A stretch of DNA of 64,000 bases from Aphanomyces cochlioides (Eukaryota > Oomycota > Saprolegniomycetes > Saprolegniales > Verrucalvaceae): positions 558,001 through 622,000 of the forward strand of contig JAHQRK010000025.1 of the NCBI GenBank assembly GCA_019828595.1, written 5' to 3'. Shown one piece after another: positions 11,452 to 22,115 of this stretch (position 1 is the stretch's first letter; each line of letters opens with the position of its first letter). Below the pieces are notes generated by a model, which saw nothing but the letters and a program-made list of their open reading frames with translations, was not told the origin of the DNA and made no database searches. The position numbers and the translations under genes were made by a program.

Positions 11452-11698
11452 GGGGAAAGGCCATGATGGACGCTGACTCGCGGACGATACGCGCGGCGTC
11501 TTGACGCTTCATAGCGAGGTTGTATTGGGCGTAGAAATCATGCATGACGGTATTCTGGGATGCAGGTACCATTGCTAGGAAGAAATTGTACTTAACTTTG
11601 TAGACTATACAATATTTCATATTAAATTTAGCATAGTCGATTGCTATGCGATTTGGCCAATGACCTGCCAAGTCCACATTTCACTGAAAAGGACAATA
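11452..11698 (-). repeat. Fragment of an unknown gene, copy 1 of a direct repeat
   Basis: About 247 bp shared with 16850-17112 in the same orientation, with many substitutions and small indels. On the minus strand both encode a related peptide (VPASQNTVMHDFYAQ..., AMKRQDAARIVRES, SIMAFPHG), so this appears to be a gene segment duplicated and then abandoned. It ends where the LRR fragment at 11712 begins. Family not recognised. Confidence 0.6.
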
Positions 11699-11711
11699 GA
11701 ATCTATTTTAT

Positions 11712-12490
11712 CCTTTGCTGCCGAGAGCAAGCAGTTGAACTTTCGTCCAGGTTTGAATACGACGATTACATGGTTTGTCTGACGAAAGCAACGGTCAAAA
11801 ACGTTGTCAAGTGGTTCCGCAAGCAACCAGTCCGAGTGTTTCGTATTCACCATTGGGGCGTTGATGCCGATGACGACCAAGACGTGGGGGCACAAGAGTT
11901 GTGTGAAACGATATTCAACTGCCCCACATATGATACGCTGGCCTTCGTCAACTGTTACCTGAATGGTATTGACTTCGCCAACTGCACGTTTCAAATGCGT
12001 TCGCTGGAAATCAGAGGTGGAATGGATGGTCAAACGTCCAAATCGCTTCTCAATCATCTTGCTGGGTCACGAGTAACGCAATTCAAATGGGTTCCTGATT
12101 CGAATGATGTTGTTCTGACTTCCGGGAGCACTGCGCGGGAGGTGAGTTTGACACGATTTGATTACTTCATGGCTAATTCCAAACTGACTATCATACTGCC
12201 GTAGAGGCACATCCTGGGCTGAGACCACTCGTTGGTTCGACCAATCTGCACAATGGGAGGATGTTCGTGAGTTGTCTGATAGGATAGGCATAAATAGTCT
12301 GCGCACACCTCCCGCGCAGTGCTCCCGGAAGTCAGAACACCCCGGCCATCAGAAACAACAATACGATCAGAGAGGTTGACCTGTACTCGAACGACTTTGG
12401 GTTCGAAGCGGCCTGTATCTTCATCGAGTGTGTATCCGATCCGAAGCGAAGTGTCGGCATGATGGGGGCGCAACTCCATCTCGGATGAAA
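11712..12490 (+). pseudogene. LRR family 1, internally deleted and MITE-interrupted
   Basis: LRR similarity begins at about 11712 (AAESKQLNF in one frame, then WFRKQPVRVFRIHHW, ETIFNCPTYDTLAF, FQMRSLEIRGGMDG and VTQFKWVPDSND). At 12111 a 229-bp inverted-repeat element intervenes. After 12339 the LRR frame resumes at AIRNNNTIREVDLYSNDFGFEAA. In the intact paralogue roughly 80 residues separate these two segments, so the gene has lost that part as well as gaining the element. There is no N-terminus. Confidence 0.78.
12111..12339. mobile_element. MITE with perfect 34-bp inverted repeats
   Basis: The left end 12111-12144, beginning TGTTCTGACTTCCGGGAGCA, is an exact reverse complement of 12306-12339. 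No target-site duplication was found, which fits insertion together with a deletion of LRR sequence. No coding capacity; superfamily not determined. Confidence 0.85.
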
Positions 12491-13235
12491 ACAGAGTTAA
12501 AGAGAAAGAACATATCGCCCGGATAAAGTACAAAAAGAAGCAGATCCGGTCAGGTCACACGGTAGATAAGTGATAATAACTCCATCACCACGAGAATTTT
12601 CAGCGCCTGCGTTACATTGCCATTCGCATGCAGGCCTCATCACGATACTTGCACAGCTGGAAAGCGATCTCCTTTGTGCATGAGTAATCAACGAATAGGC
12701 GCACAACATTCAGTTGCAAAACTCCTACAAGGATGATTGACCAGTTGACAACACAGAATTCTTAATGTAGAAAAAGACCAACGGATTTGTCGACTTGATG
12801 TCAGAATCCTCAAAATTCCTGCGTTGTTCATCGCAGTGGCTGACAAGCTCTTCTCGTTCTTTAAAGCTCTGTAAGTCTTTTGAAATGTATCTGAGCACTA
12901 GGTTTGAAATTACTTTGGATCGATTTGGCCATCGCTATGTATTACAAGTGAACTATCAAAAGTTCGACCATCCAGCCAACGAACTCGACTGGAGTATTAT
13001 TTTGACCCTGTCGTCTCTTCGCAATCTAGGTTAGGAGATGTCATCGTTCCAGATGAGAAATTCTATATGACATCGGCGATCGCTGCGAATGGACGAACCA
13101 ATCAGAATCCTTATTCAAAGTTTTAGACCAATTGAATTGATTCTTACAGTACTTTCCACTGCATGATGGCGACGCAAGTCTTGAGCTCTCTGAAGTAGTA
13201 GAAGAGCGATGTTTCGACAGCAGTAAATTACATTT
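12491..13235. other. Intergenic, nothing recognised
   Basis: Only short frames. One (about 12785-12870, LKIPALFIAVADKLFSFF) is followed by GTAAG and could be a relic exon, but no family was recognised. Confidence 0.4.
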
Positions 13236-13479
13236 TTAGGGTGCGTCTGGCAAAATTTCAAAATCAATATGCCATTTTCAGCAAAATTGGGATACGATTT
13301 ATGGCATATTCAAAATGGAGGTAAAACCTCCATCTCGTAAAATGCATTTTGGGAGCCTCCAGTGAGTATATCCCAACCAAAAATATTGGATTTGGTGCAA
13401 AACTCTTGGAGATAAACAAGTTCATATTTTGACCTAAATTATTGAATTTGGCCTCAAAATGGCATTTTGGGCCTATTTA

Positions 13480-14305
13480 GAGCAACCCCACTGGGGAGCC
13501 ATGTTATTACGCTAATGGCACACATTTTGATCGTTTAGCGTGCGTTACACACACACCATTTCCCAGCGCAAAATAGCCTTTCAGTTCACATTTTCCCAGC
13601 TAGCCAATGAGAACACAACAAGAGGAACCATCCTTCGAGCCGTCAGACCAGTCGCCATCGGCGTCACCTCGACGCAGCTCGGATTCGTCGCTCTTCACTC
13701 AAGCAAATGGTCGACGTGTAGGACAAGGGAACTTCAGGGTTGGTGAAGACATCGCCCTTGCAGCAGCCTACGTTGCTGTATCCTGTGATGCCGCTACAGG
13801 AACCGATCAGTCGGGTTCGTCCTTTTGGAGACGAGTATACGATGAGTTTTCCGAACGCATGGGAAACACGAATCGTAATGCCAACAGTTTGCAGAACCGT
13901 TGGAATAAGACATTGCTTAAAGCAAGCAAGCGCTTCGCGGCGTGCTTCACAAGCTCATTGCGAGACGTACACAGTGGCTGGCAATCTGCCGACTATGTTG
14001 CTGATGCGAAGAGACGTTACGAGATGGCCCACAATGCTCCATTCAAACTTGACACTTCGACGACGTCGTCTTCATGCGCGAAGGTGGTCCACTCATCCCA
14101 AAAGTCGTCCATTCTTTCTTTGTATCCGTATTCTACTGCTTGCTATGCGGATAGCGTGCACGCTAGATGACACGCTAGATTTGGCATGTCAAGTGTGATC
14201 TGGCGTGTCAAGTGTGAATATAGCGCGTGCGGTGGGAAAAATTATCCGGACACGTACGCCAGATTCACAAAATTTAGCGGTTTAGCGTGTCCGATGGGGT
14301 TGCTC
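13480..14305 (+). mobile_element. Harbinger-type element B (826 bp), partner gene only
   Basis: The ends GAGCAACCCCA are inverted and flanked by TTA at 13477-13479 and 14306-14308. The target is within MITE family A, whose empty site at 4244-4491 confirms the boundaries. Subterminal TTTAGCGTG motifs match the MITE at 3739-4039. It carries one gene (13607-14170) and no transposase, so it would need one supplied from elsewhere. Confidence 0.9.
13607..14170 (+). CDS. Myb/trihelix (NAM-like) transposon protein
   Basis: 187 residues, open throughout. After a Ser/Pro-rich N-terminus of about 45 residues comes a trihelix/Myb-like fold: GEDIALAAAYVAVSCDA, GTDQSGSSFWRRVYDEF, then NSLQNRWNKTLLKASKRFAACF and a final helix with YEMAHNAPFKLD. 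Spaced tryptophans and the GTDQ..FW..V...F, L..RW.K pattern match the DNA-binding partner proteins of PIF/Harbinger elements and plant NAM-associated domains. Such proteins carry transposase to the nucleus and bind subterminal motifs. It lies wholly inside element B. An intact frame in an element without transposase suggests recent activity in trans. Confidence 0.78.
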   Translation: MRTQQEEPSFEPSDQSPSASPRRSSDSSLFTQANGRRVGQGNFRVGEDIALAAAYVAVSCDAATGTDQSGSSFWRRVYDEFSERMGNTNRNANSLQNRWNKTLLKASKRFAACFTSSLRDVHSGWQSADYVADAKRRYEMAHNAPFKLDTSTTSSSCAKVVHSSQKSSILSLYPYSTACYADSVHAR

Positions 14306-14527
14306 TTATTGTAATATTTTCGGTTGCCAGACGGGCCCTTAATATTTTCAATCTATTGTCGAAGTATTTAGTGGTGTGTAGAGCACACGCACCTCCACCG
14401 CTGCATAGAAGTTGGGTCTTGCTTTACACTTGACGGTAAAATGTATCAGTTCCTTCAACATCCAATCATACTCATTGAAGCTTCATATGCGAATTTTGAT
14501 TGGATGATTTGGGACAGAATTTTGAAA

Positions 14528-16066
14528 ATGGCAAAGCGGTCAAGACGGGAGGACCAGACGGGTCGACGGAAGAGTCGACTGCAAGATGATATTGTGCCCA
14601 TTGTCGTCACGTTTATTGCAGAGCCAGGCGACTTTTTCTCATTTCTCGAAGCCATCGGCCCGGCGAACCTTAACGGTCCACTGAAATCTGTCTGGAATGC
14701 TGGTTTTGAAATCGACAGATCCGAATTGTGGCCTTCGCTGCACATTACGAATAGCTTATCGGACAACCAGCTCAAAACTCTGGAAGATTGTGTTGGCTAT
14801 TATAGTACCGTTCGTGTGCAGGAAATCACCTGCTTGGGGAGCTTGAAGTGGCAGAAGAAGCACGTCCATCGAAAGACTGAAATCCACTGGGCTGTGTCTA
14901 ATATTTTAATCTCCTACGCTTACCATGAAATGACAAACTTTCGAGTAACTCGATTGGAGATTTTGCTTTATTGCACTCAAGACGTTGAGCGTTTGGCAGC
15001 TATCCTCCCGACACTGCTGGAACACCTAGTGGCCCTAATTTTGCTTGGAGACTTCGATTTGTCAAACGTGGATCAAATTCTATCGCACGTCGCCGAGAGC
15101 AAACAACTGACAGAATTTGAATGCTGGAAAATGGTTGATCACAAATACAATATTACTGTCCGCGATTCAATGGTCCGAGATGTTCTCAAGTGGTTCAGCA
15201 GACAACCAGTCCGTGTTTTTCGGATCAAAAATTGGGATGTCAGCGCCGACGACTACTGTTTGAAACAAGAATTTTACGAAACTATTTTCAATTGTCCTAC
15301 CATAGATACGCTTGCTTGTTCCCATTGTAACCTGAATGGTGTCGACTTCACCAAGTTTTTATTTCCAATGCGTGCTCTTCAAATCAAGCGTGGAATGGAT
15401 CCTCGTATGTCAAAAGCGTTATTGAGTCAGCTTGTTCAATCCAAGGTTACGCATCTCAAGTGGAACCCTGACTTTGCCAGTCATTATGGAGACTATCATA
15501 GCGATTATTTCTCAGCCATGCAATACTTTTTTCAAACGCTTCCATCGACTTCAATTAAATCGCTCGATTTGTCACACCACCAATGCAATTACTTCCAATG
15601 GAAAATCTTAGCTCCATTACTCGAATCATCTCGAATCGAGACTTTGAAGTTGCGACTAAATACGCTGGATTCGGACAGCGCGGATTTAATTGCGCAGGCA
15701 ATCAAAGATAATCGCACAATCTCTGAGATTGACCTGTGCTCAAATGATTTTGATTATGAAGCAGCTATGACATTAATTGAGTGTGCAACTGATTCCAGTC
15801 GGCCAGTTCGAATGAAGTCGATCAATGTTGGGCGAAATTATATATCAGAAAATCAATATGACAAATTAAAGATCCTAGCTGCTCAGCACAATCTTCAGAC
15901 GTTAAAAACCTCAGAGGACCAAGGTGCCTCAGGTGATGAACTTGACGAAATCAGTGATGACAGCAGTGACGAGGATATCTTCTTCGGAGGTAACTTCATG
16001 GATGACTCTAGCGAGTCTTCAGATTTATTTAATGTCGGTGATGACATAAGTGATGAGGACGATTAA
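14528..16066 (+). CDS. F-box-like LRR protein, family 1 (intact)
   Basis: 512 residues from ATG 14528; the frame is open further upstream, but the MAKR/MSKK start is conserved in paralogues at 21439 and 19500. The N-terminus (RLQDDIVPIVVTFIAEPGDF, about residues 18-37) resembles an F-box. A middle region includes MTNFRVTRL, KQLTEFECWK and WFSRQPVRVFRIKNWD. The C-terminal half has ribonuclease-inhibitor-like LRRs (IKSLDLS, IETLKLRLNTL, ISEIDLCSNDFDYEAAM). It ends in a very acidic tail rich in Asp, Ser and Glu. By analogy it may be a substrate adaptor of an SCF ubiquitin ligase, but the F-box call is tentative. It is the only undamaged family-1 copy in the window and serves as the reference for the pseudogenes. 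Confidence 0.8.
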   Translation: MAKRSRREDQTGRRKSRLQDDIVPIVVTFIAEPGDFFSFLEAIGPANLNGPLKSVWNAGFEIDRSELWPSLHITNSLSDNQLKTLEDCVGYYSTVRVQEITCLGSLKWQKKHVHRKTEIHWAVSNILISYAYHEMTNFRVTRLEILLYCTQDVERLAAILPTLLEHLVALILLGDFDLSNVDQILSHVAESKQLTEFECWKMVDHKYNITVRDSMVRDVLKWFSRQPVRVFRIKNWDVSADDYCLKQEFYETIFNCPTIDTLACSHCNLNGVDFTKFLFPMRALQIKRGMDPRMSKALLSQLVQSKVTHLKWNPDFASHYGDYHSDYFSAMQYFFQTLPSTSIKSLDLSHHQCNYFQWKILAPLLESSRIETLKLRLNTLDSDSADLIAQAIKDNRTISEIDLCSNDFDYEAAMTLIECATDSSRPVRMKSINVGRNYISENQYDKLKILAAQHNLQTLKTSEDQGASGDELDEISDDSSDEDIFFGGNFMDDSSESSDLFNVGDDISDEDD

Positions 16067-16849
16067 TTTGATGATGTATGTGGAAATTAATACAAAAGAG
16101 AAGAATTCAAGAGATGCGCAATGCGATGCGAGTTATGACAACACATTGCGAGAAACAACATCAAACAGAAATTCAAGCAGAAGTCAATGAACCGAAAAAA
16201 CATTTGTAGATGAAAGCAATAAATTGCTGAAAAGTTTCCGACACCGAAAGAAAGCAACAATTCAAATCAGACACGACAGAAGAGAGAGATTCGATTCGAA
16301 CACAAATAAAGTCAGCCACACGAAGACGTTTTACAAACATATCAGCAAAGCTCTGCAATGTCAGCGACTATTTTCAACTATATCTACAACGATTTTATAG
16401 TTTGATCAATTGTTATTCTCACTCCACCTTGATCCGTAGCCAGAGCCAATCTGTCAATTCAAATATGTGATTCATGCACACTTTATCCATTTGCAATTTC
16501 TCCATGGGGCGATCGTTGCGAACACCGTCAAGACCTCTTCTTCTCTGCCAACTGCGACTTGGCAAAGTGGATAACTCATGGAGAAGCAAGGGAGCGACAG
16601 CGTTTCTTCCAAGAAGAAGACATTAGACCTCGTATTACCTTGTTCGTTGCAGCATGAGACAACTTTTCTCACTTCTCGATGTTATTGACTCCGTTGATCT
16701 TCGTGGGATGTTGATTTTTTTAAGTTTGGAACTCATATGCATCGGTCCGATTTGTTGCCCTGTCCACAAGTTAAGGGTGCTTGAGTCTTCTGTGGAATGT
16801 GCGAGCTACTGTATTTACCAGCCTGCCATAACACTCTTCAGTGCTGGCA
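16067..16849. other. Intergenic, nothing recognised
   Basis: Downstream of the intact LRR gene. Only short open frames without recognisable similarity; no repeat noted before 16850. Confidence 0.5.
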
Positions 16850-17112
16850 TGGGGAAAGGCCATGATGGACACTGACTCGCGGAAGATACGCTCGGCGTCT
16901 TGACGCTTCATAGCGAAGTAGCAGTTGGCGTAGAAGTCATGCATGGCGGTATTCTGGGATGCAGGTGTCAGTGGACTTAGCTCAGTACCAGTACCATTAG
17001 GAAGAAATTGTACTTAACTTTGTACTATACAATACTAGTATTTCATATTACATTCAGCAAAGTCGATTAATATGCGATTTGGCCAATGCCACATTTCACT
17101 GAAAAGGACAAT
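16850..17112 (-). repeat. Fragment of an unknown gene, copy 2 of a direct repeat
   Basis: Matches 11452-11698. On the minus strand it reads AMKRQDAERIFRES and SIMAFPHA, parallel to copy 1. It has an extra short stretch around 16967-17000 absent from copy 1. No intact gene. Confidence 0.6.
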
Positions 17113-18060
17113 TTTTGATTACTGTTTTACGTCGCCCCTTGAGTTTAGCGTACAGAATTCGTTTGTTTGGAGATTCTTCCGAATTTCGGCCTTTCTATCA
17201 ACTGAAATGATATATCGAATGAGTCAGAGTCCTCTGACTCCAGCACAAATACTGTAGCAACACGACACAGCAGGGAACACCACAGACCTGAGCACGTTTG
17301 TGCCAGTTGGTACACACAATCATCACACAATCATTTGGATGCCACATAAACCTGGGACCCTTGAGCTGCCTCCAAAGTGCTCGGCTCGCCTCTTTCGCTC
17401 TTGGTGGCTCACAACAATGTCTATTGTATCAGCACCGCTCTACGAACGATGGAGACTGCTTGCGATTACACTCTTCCATCAATTACTGGAGGCATCCAAT
17501 GTTCGGTTGGCGGCGAAAAATGGACATGGTGATGGTGTTGTCCAGCTCTTTCTATCACATTTATTGCTCATTTTTGCCTCTCGAAACTGCACCAATTTCT
17601 TTACTATGGCTCTGTTTGCCTGACTATATATTGATATACCCAAGCTGTTGCATCACCGAATAACGGCGTGTGGTCACGATGGCACTATACGATGCATTTT
17701 GTCGGAAATATTGGTACATGTGATTTGTTTTCTGGTCGCGCTTCCCCCCAGATAATGCGACGATAGATCAACTGGTGCCAGATAAATTCCGCTGGTTTCG
17801 TTGATTGTGTATATAAATTGGCAAAAGTGCTTGGCTTTATGTATGCCCGTCATAAATCGTGTTGATTTGATCGGGGTGATGAAGGAAATTACTGCAAGTT
17901 TCTTGATTTTCGATTTTTGTCACAAATGTCATCGCCTTGGTGTATTGCTTTCACTTTTGTTTATAAATTGTGAAGTACACATTTGCTCTGCGCTTCCTGT
18001 ATAACTTCCTTGATATTCTTTGTTGCCTTTCACATCGAATAGTATATTATCGGCATCGAG
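17113..18060. other. Intergenic, nothing recognised
   Basis: Overlapping short open frames at 17298-17663 have no recognisable family. No repeat or RNA gene seen. Confidence 0.45.
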
Positions 18061-19500
18061 TCAATAATCTGCTGACTCGCTTACGACTTCTTCGTCGCTA
18101 TAGAAATAATCTTCACTGTTGCTTTCTTTATCGTTGTACGCGACATCTTCTTCAGGAACTCTGGTCAAAAGTTTCACGTTTCTTTCGGCAGCTAACTCTT
18201 TTAATTCTTCAAATTTCCACAGGAGAATATTTCCGCCGATGCCAATCCATTTCGTTTGAACCAGTCGTTTAGGATCTGTTACAGATTCAAACAATCGATG
18301 AGCACCTTTGTGGCCAATGAAGTTCGATCTCACATCAAGTTTCGAGATTGTACCATTCTTCTGAATGGCTTGAGCGATTGCAATAGCAGATTCGTCCGTC
18401 AAGTGATTTTGCCGCAATATTAGAGTTTTCAGCCGAGATGACGTAAGACAAGGAGCCAGCTCATCCTAATATTTGCTGACAATGTTATTGTTAGTCAAAT
18501 CAAGGACGGTGAGCGAGGAACGAGACAGTCCTTCAAATTAAAGCTTAGCCCCACGAAGGAATTCTCCCGAAAGAGGAAATACTTTGAACTTAGTCACCTT
18601 TGACTTCAAAAGATGGGTAACCATCTCGTAAAAAGTGACAGAGCTCATTCCACGCCAAATTTCGAGTGAATACATTTGAAATGTGCATTTGCTAAAGTCG
18701 ATGTCATCCAAGTCACAGTTGTAAACCACAAGCCGATGCATGGTTGGACAATTGAACATTGTTTCGAATAGAGTTTGTGCCAAAGTGCTGTTTTGGACTA
18801 CCCAATTTTGGATACGAAAGACTCGTACAGGTTGCTTCCGGAGCCATGTGAGTACATCTTGAACCATGGAGTCTGTGATGGCAAGGTTGTAATTTTGTTT
18901 GTCACGTTTATAAAGTTCAAATTCAGTGAGCTGCTTGCTTGCAGCAACTCGTGCCAAAATCGTTGCCAATGAGGGCAATTGGTGTTGAAAGCTCAATACA
19001 AGAGATTTCAAATGATGGAGGTCGGGAAGGATGTAGACCAAGACTTCTTCATCATCGAAAAAATCTAAGTCAAGGACAAGTCGTGTGAGACGGAAGTCTG
19101 TCAATCGATCCCATCGGCGCGAAGAAAATTGGTAATTAATCGTCCAGAGAATTTCCGTCTTTGGATGGACAAACATCTCAAGCCATTCCAAGTTCGCAAT
19201 TTCTTTCACGCGGACTTTGCGATAGTAGCTAATACACTCTTCAAGAGTGCCGAGCTCAAAGTCGGACAGCTCGTATGATATCGTTGGTGTTGGCCATAAG
19301 GTTGAATGCTTCATTCGTAGACCAAGCTCCCAGATGCATTTCAACGGCCCCTGAAGTCGAGCCGGGCTGAGGGCTTCGAGGAATGAGAAGAAATCTCTCG
19401 GTGATCGTATGAATGAGGCAATATTGGGTACAATGTCGTCTTGTAATTTGATCGCCGGTCGGCTGGACTGGCGACTCTCCTGTTTGCTCTTCTTCGACAT
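18061..19500 (-). pseudogene. F-box-like LRR, family 1, two in-frame stops
   Basis: Starts at the conserved MSKK (ATG at 19500) and follows the reference gene: LQDDIVPNIASFI, DFFSFLEALSPARLQGP, LTDFRLTRLVLDL, KQLTEFELYKRD, WLRKQPVRVFRIQNW, FQMYSLEIWRGM, then C-terminal LRRs and an acidic tail (DYFYSDEEVVSESADY). The frame stays continuous but contains TAA at 18540-18538 and TAG at 18468-18466, at positions where the reference is coding. The LRR sequence between and after the stops is well preserved, so inactivation looks recent. An intron cannot remove both stops without deleting conserved repeats. Confidence 0.82.
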
Positions 19501-19935
19501 TCCAGATATATATATTCTGTGCACAAATATCCAAAAATGAAATCTTGTTTCATTGTTTCAATGGGTGGCGGTTGGAACAGTGGAGCTGGGTTTAAACGAG
19601 GGGTCTTTATTTTTGTTCCATTCAGCTATGACTTTGCCAACGGTTGACTCGGCAAAGCCAAGGCATTTCGCAACGCATGTACGCACTCTTGGTTGTTAAA
19701 GTGCAACTATGTAACTGTAAGTGAAAGGTCATAAACACCATAAAAGGAACTCGTAAAGCAAGTTTAGTCTGTTGATTCATTGTCCAGCCTGGCTAATTCT
19801 TGATTGCAAATTCCCGTATTTTCAGTGTTTGCATTACGTCGTCATTAAATAATTCCCCCTATGAGGTCTATTCCTTAGGCCAGGTTGTGATCTAAATACT
19901 GGCAGACCATGGGTGTGAGCAAATCTCAAATTTAT
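19501..19935. other. Spacer between two LRR pseudogenes
   Basis: No gene or repeat seen. It presumably holds the upstream region of the gene at 18061-19500. Confidence 0.45.
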
Positions 19936-21439
19936 TCAACCGAAACGGGTGATGCTATCGTCATCGCTTATGTCAATCATTTCTTCTCGTCGGAGAAAGT
20001 AATCGTCATGGCTATCGTCATGATCTTCAATGTCGTCAGGGCCGTCTTGGCCCTTTTCGATTTTAAAATGTTTGAACATTGCGCTTGGTAGCTTGGTAGC
20101 AAATTCTTTCAATGTCTCAATGTTTTGGTGCAAGATATACTCGGTGACCACACCAATCATCTTCATCTTGATAGGCCGTTGAGGGTCTGTGGCAGACTCA
20201 ATTAAAGTCCATGCTACATCAAAACCAAAAGAGTTCATGCTCAAGTCAAGCTCCTCGATTGTATTGTTGTTCTTGATGGCCTGGATAATCAAAATCGCAT
20301 CTTCCCTGTTCAACCAATTGTTTCGCAATGTCAAACTCTTGAGTCGCGATGATGTAAGTAGTAAAGCCCAACGATGCCATAGTGCAGTTTCGCAATGGCT
20401 GTTCGATACCTCTAGCTTCCTGATCGAAGTGAGAGGCAGAACTTCAAATAAACGTTGCATGCCAGCATTATAATAATTGATGTTGTCAATAAAAGAGTAG
20501 TGGCTAAACGTAGGAATCCACTTAAAATTCATCACCTTGGACCTAGGAAGACAATTCACGAAATCCTTGAATGTGGAGGGATCCATGGAACGCCTGATTT
20601 GAAGAGATCGCATTTGTGGCGAGCATGAGGTGAAGTCGATGCCACGTTGATCGCATTTTGAGCATTCAAACGTATCCAAGGTTGGACAATTGTAAATAGT
20701 TTCGTGCAACAATTGTTTCAAGCTTAGGTCATCAACTTCGATTTCAATAATTGATTCGAAAGACACGGACGGGTTGCCTCCGGAACCATTCCACAACATC
20801 TTTCACCATTTGATCTGTTATGAAAAAACGCTGATTTTGCCCAGCACTTTTCCAGCATTCAAATTCAGTCAGCTGCTTACTCTGGGAAACATGGTATAAA
20901 ATACGATCCAAATTGCGTAAATTGAAACATGTATGCAAAACGAGAGCTGTCAAGTGTTCCATGAGTTCTTTGAGACTAGATAACAATAATTCTACGTCTT
21001 CAGAGCAATAAACAGTAATCCATAACCTTGTAACTCGAAAGCTTCTCAATTCATGGTAATAGCGAGCAGGCGGAACTTGATGAATCGAGCAGTGAAGCTC
21101 AGTTTCCGGACGCATATTCTTCTTTAGCCACTCCAACTTGACGAGTTCGTCCACACGAACGATAGAGTAGAAGGTCACATATTGCTCCAATATGTCGAGC
21201 TGGCTGCTTGACAAACCACCCGTAATGCGAAGTGATGGCCACAAATCGGCCCGATCCATCTGCAAACCAAGCTCCCAGATAGATCTGAACGACCCATGAA
21301 GATTATCTGGGCCGAAGGCTTCAAGAAGGGAAAACAAATCGTCTGGACCTGCAATACACGAAGAAATGTTGGATAGAATGTCCTCTTGCAGTCGAGACGT
21401 CCTTGGGTTCGACTCGTTGAACTTTGTTCGCTTCGCCAT
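19936..21439 (-). pseudogene. F-box-like LRR, family 1, one frameshift
   Basis: From MAKR at 21439: LQEDILSNISSCIAGPDDLFSLLEAF, HELRSFRVTRL, KQLTEFECWK, WFRRQPVRVFRINY, then a stop. The remainder, from EIEVDDLSLKQLLHETIYNC through LRRs (IRKLEVS, LKSLTLRNNWL, IEELDLSMNSFGFDVA) to an acidic tail, lies in another frame. Comparison with paralogues, which have W after INN or KN, points to loss of about two bases near 20748. Otherwise it is complete (about 500 residues). A single small indel could also be a sequencing error. Confidence 0.78.
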
Positions 21440-21829
21440 CGTCAACACTCCAAATTCTGTCCCAGGTCTCCAATGAAACGCGACCTTGGCACTTTACATG
21501 AATTTCATTGGACATTCAATCAGCGAGGGATTTATTATCCATCATGTATGCTACAAAGTACCAAATCCGCATATGACAAACTACTGAGTAAATAAATTTA
21601 CGTGCAGTAAACATACAAGGATTCATGTCATCTTTACCTTGGCTAGATCGCATTGTAAACGAGCACTTTTCGACGTCGATGTAAAAAAATACAATTGGAG
21701 CAAGCAAACGTATGCTTTGTTGGAATTCAAATATTTGTACACCACAAACTCTTGTCTTTAATTCGCCAAATTATTAATGCGAAAACTCGGGCGGGTTGTC
21801 CATGGAATTGTCAGAGAATGTCAAAAACA
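21440..21829. other. Intergenic, upstream of the LRR pseudogene
   Basis: No coding or repeat signal recognised. Confidence 0.45.
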
Positions 21830-22005
21830 TTGACTCTTTTATCTCAAACAACTCTCGGTTATCTCCAACCAAATTCGCTCAGATGCTTGCTCGTGAAAAC
21901 ATGGTCTGAATTGTTATGTCCACAGGCCAAACGGAAACGCGTACATACGACGTGAGCTTTCAAATGATCCATGAGCTTGGGAAGGACACCCAAAGTAATT
22001 GCTTG
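21830..22005 (-). pseudogene. LRR family 1 relic, short
   Basis: On the minus strand a short frame reads LGVLPKLMDHLKAHVV and then SKHLSEFGW, aligning with ILPTLLEHLVALIL ... SKQLTEFECW of the intact gene. Only this central segment remains. Confidence 0.6.
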
Positions 22006-22018
22006 TCTGCGTCACAAA

Positions 22019-22115
22019 ATTAAGGTGTTTTGATTGGTCAAAATATGGGAAATACTGATAAATAATTGGCTAGTCGATTGTTAGTCGATTTTGGCAAGTC
22101 GATTCGATTCAATCG
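22019..22115 (+). repeat. Dispersed ~95-bp repeat, copy 2
   Basis: Inverted copy of 11330-11425. It sits between an LRR relic and the family-2 LRR pseudogene start. Confidence 0.7.

Larger units (their letters stand above)
13239..14338. mobile_element. MITE family A, copy 2, interrupted by element B
   Basis: Same family as 4244-4491 but inverted: starts GGGTGCGTCTGGCAA and ends with the reverse complement of GGGCCCGTCTGGCAA. It is flanked by TTA at 13236-13238 and 14339-14341. At 13477-14308 it is split by element B with duplication of TTA. Removing element B and one TTA restores the arrangement seen in copy 1. Confidence 0.88.

Noticed and set aside
16654..17663. Several 60-120-codon frames
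   Set aside because: Overlapping on both strands, no motif; treated as chance frames.
18420..18540. Intron removing the stops in the LRR gene
   Set aside because: A 42-nt GT...TAG candidate would remove conserved LRR codons and only one of the two stops.
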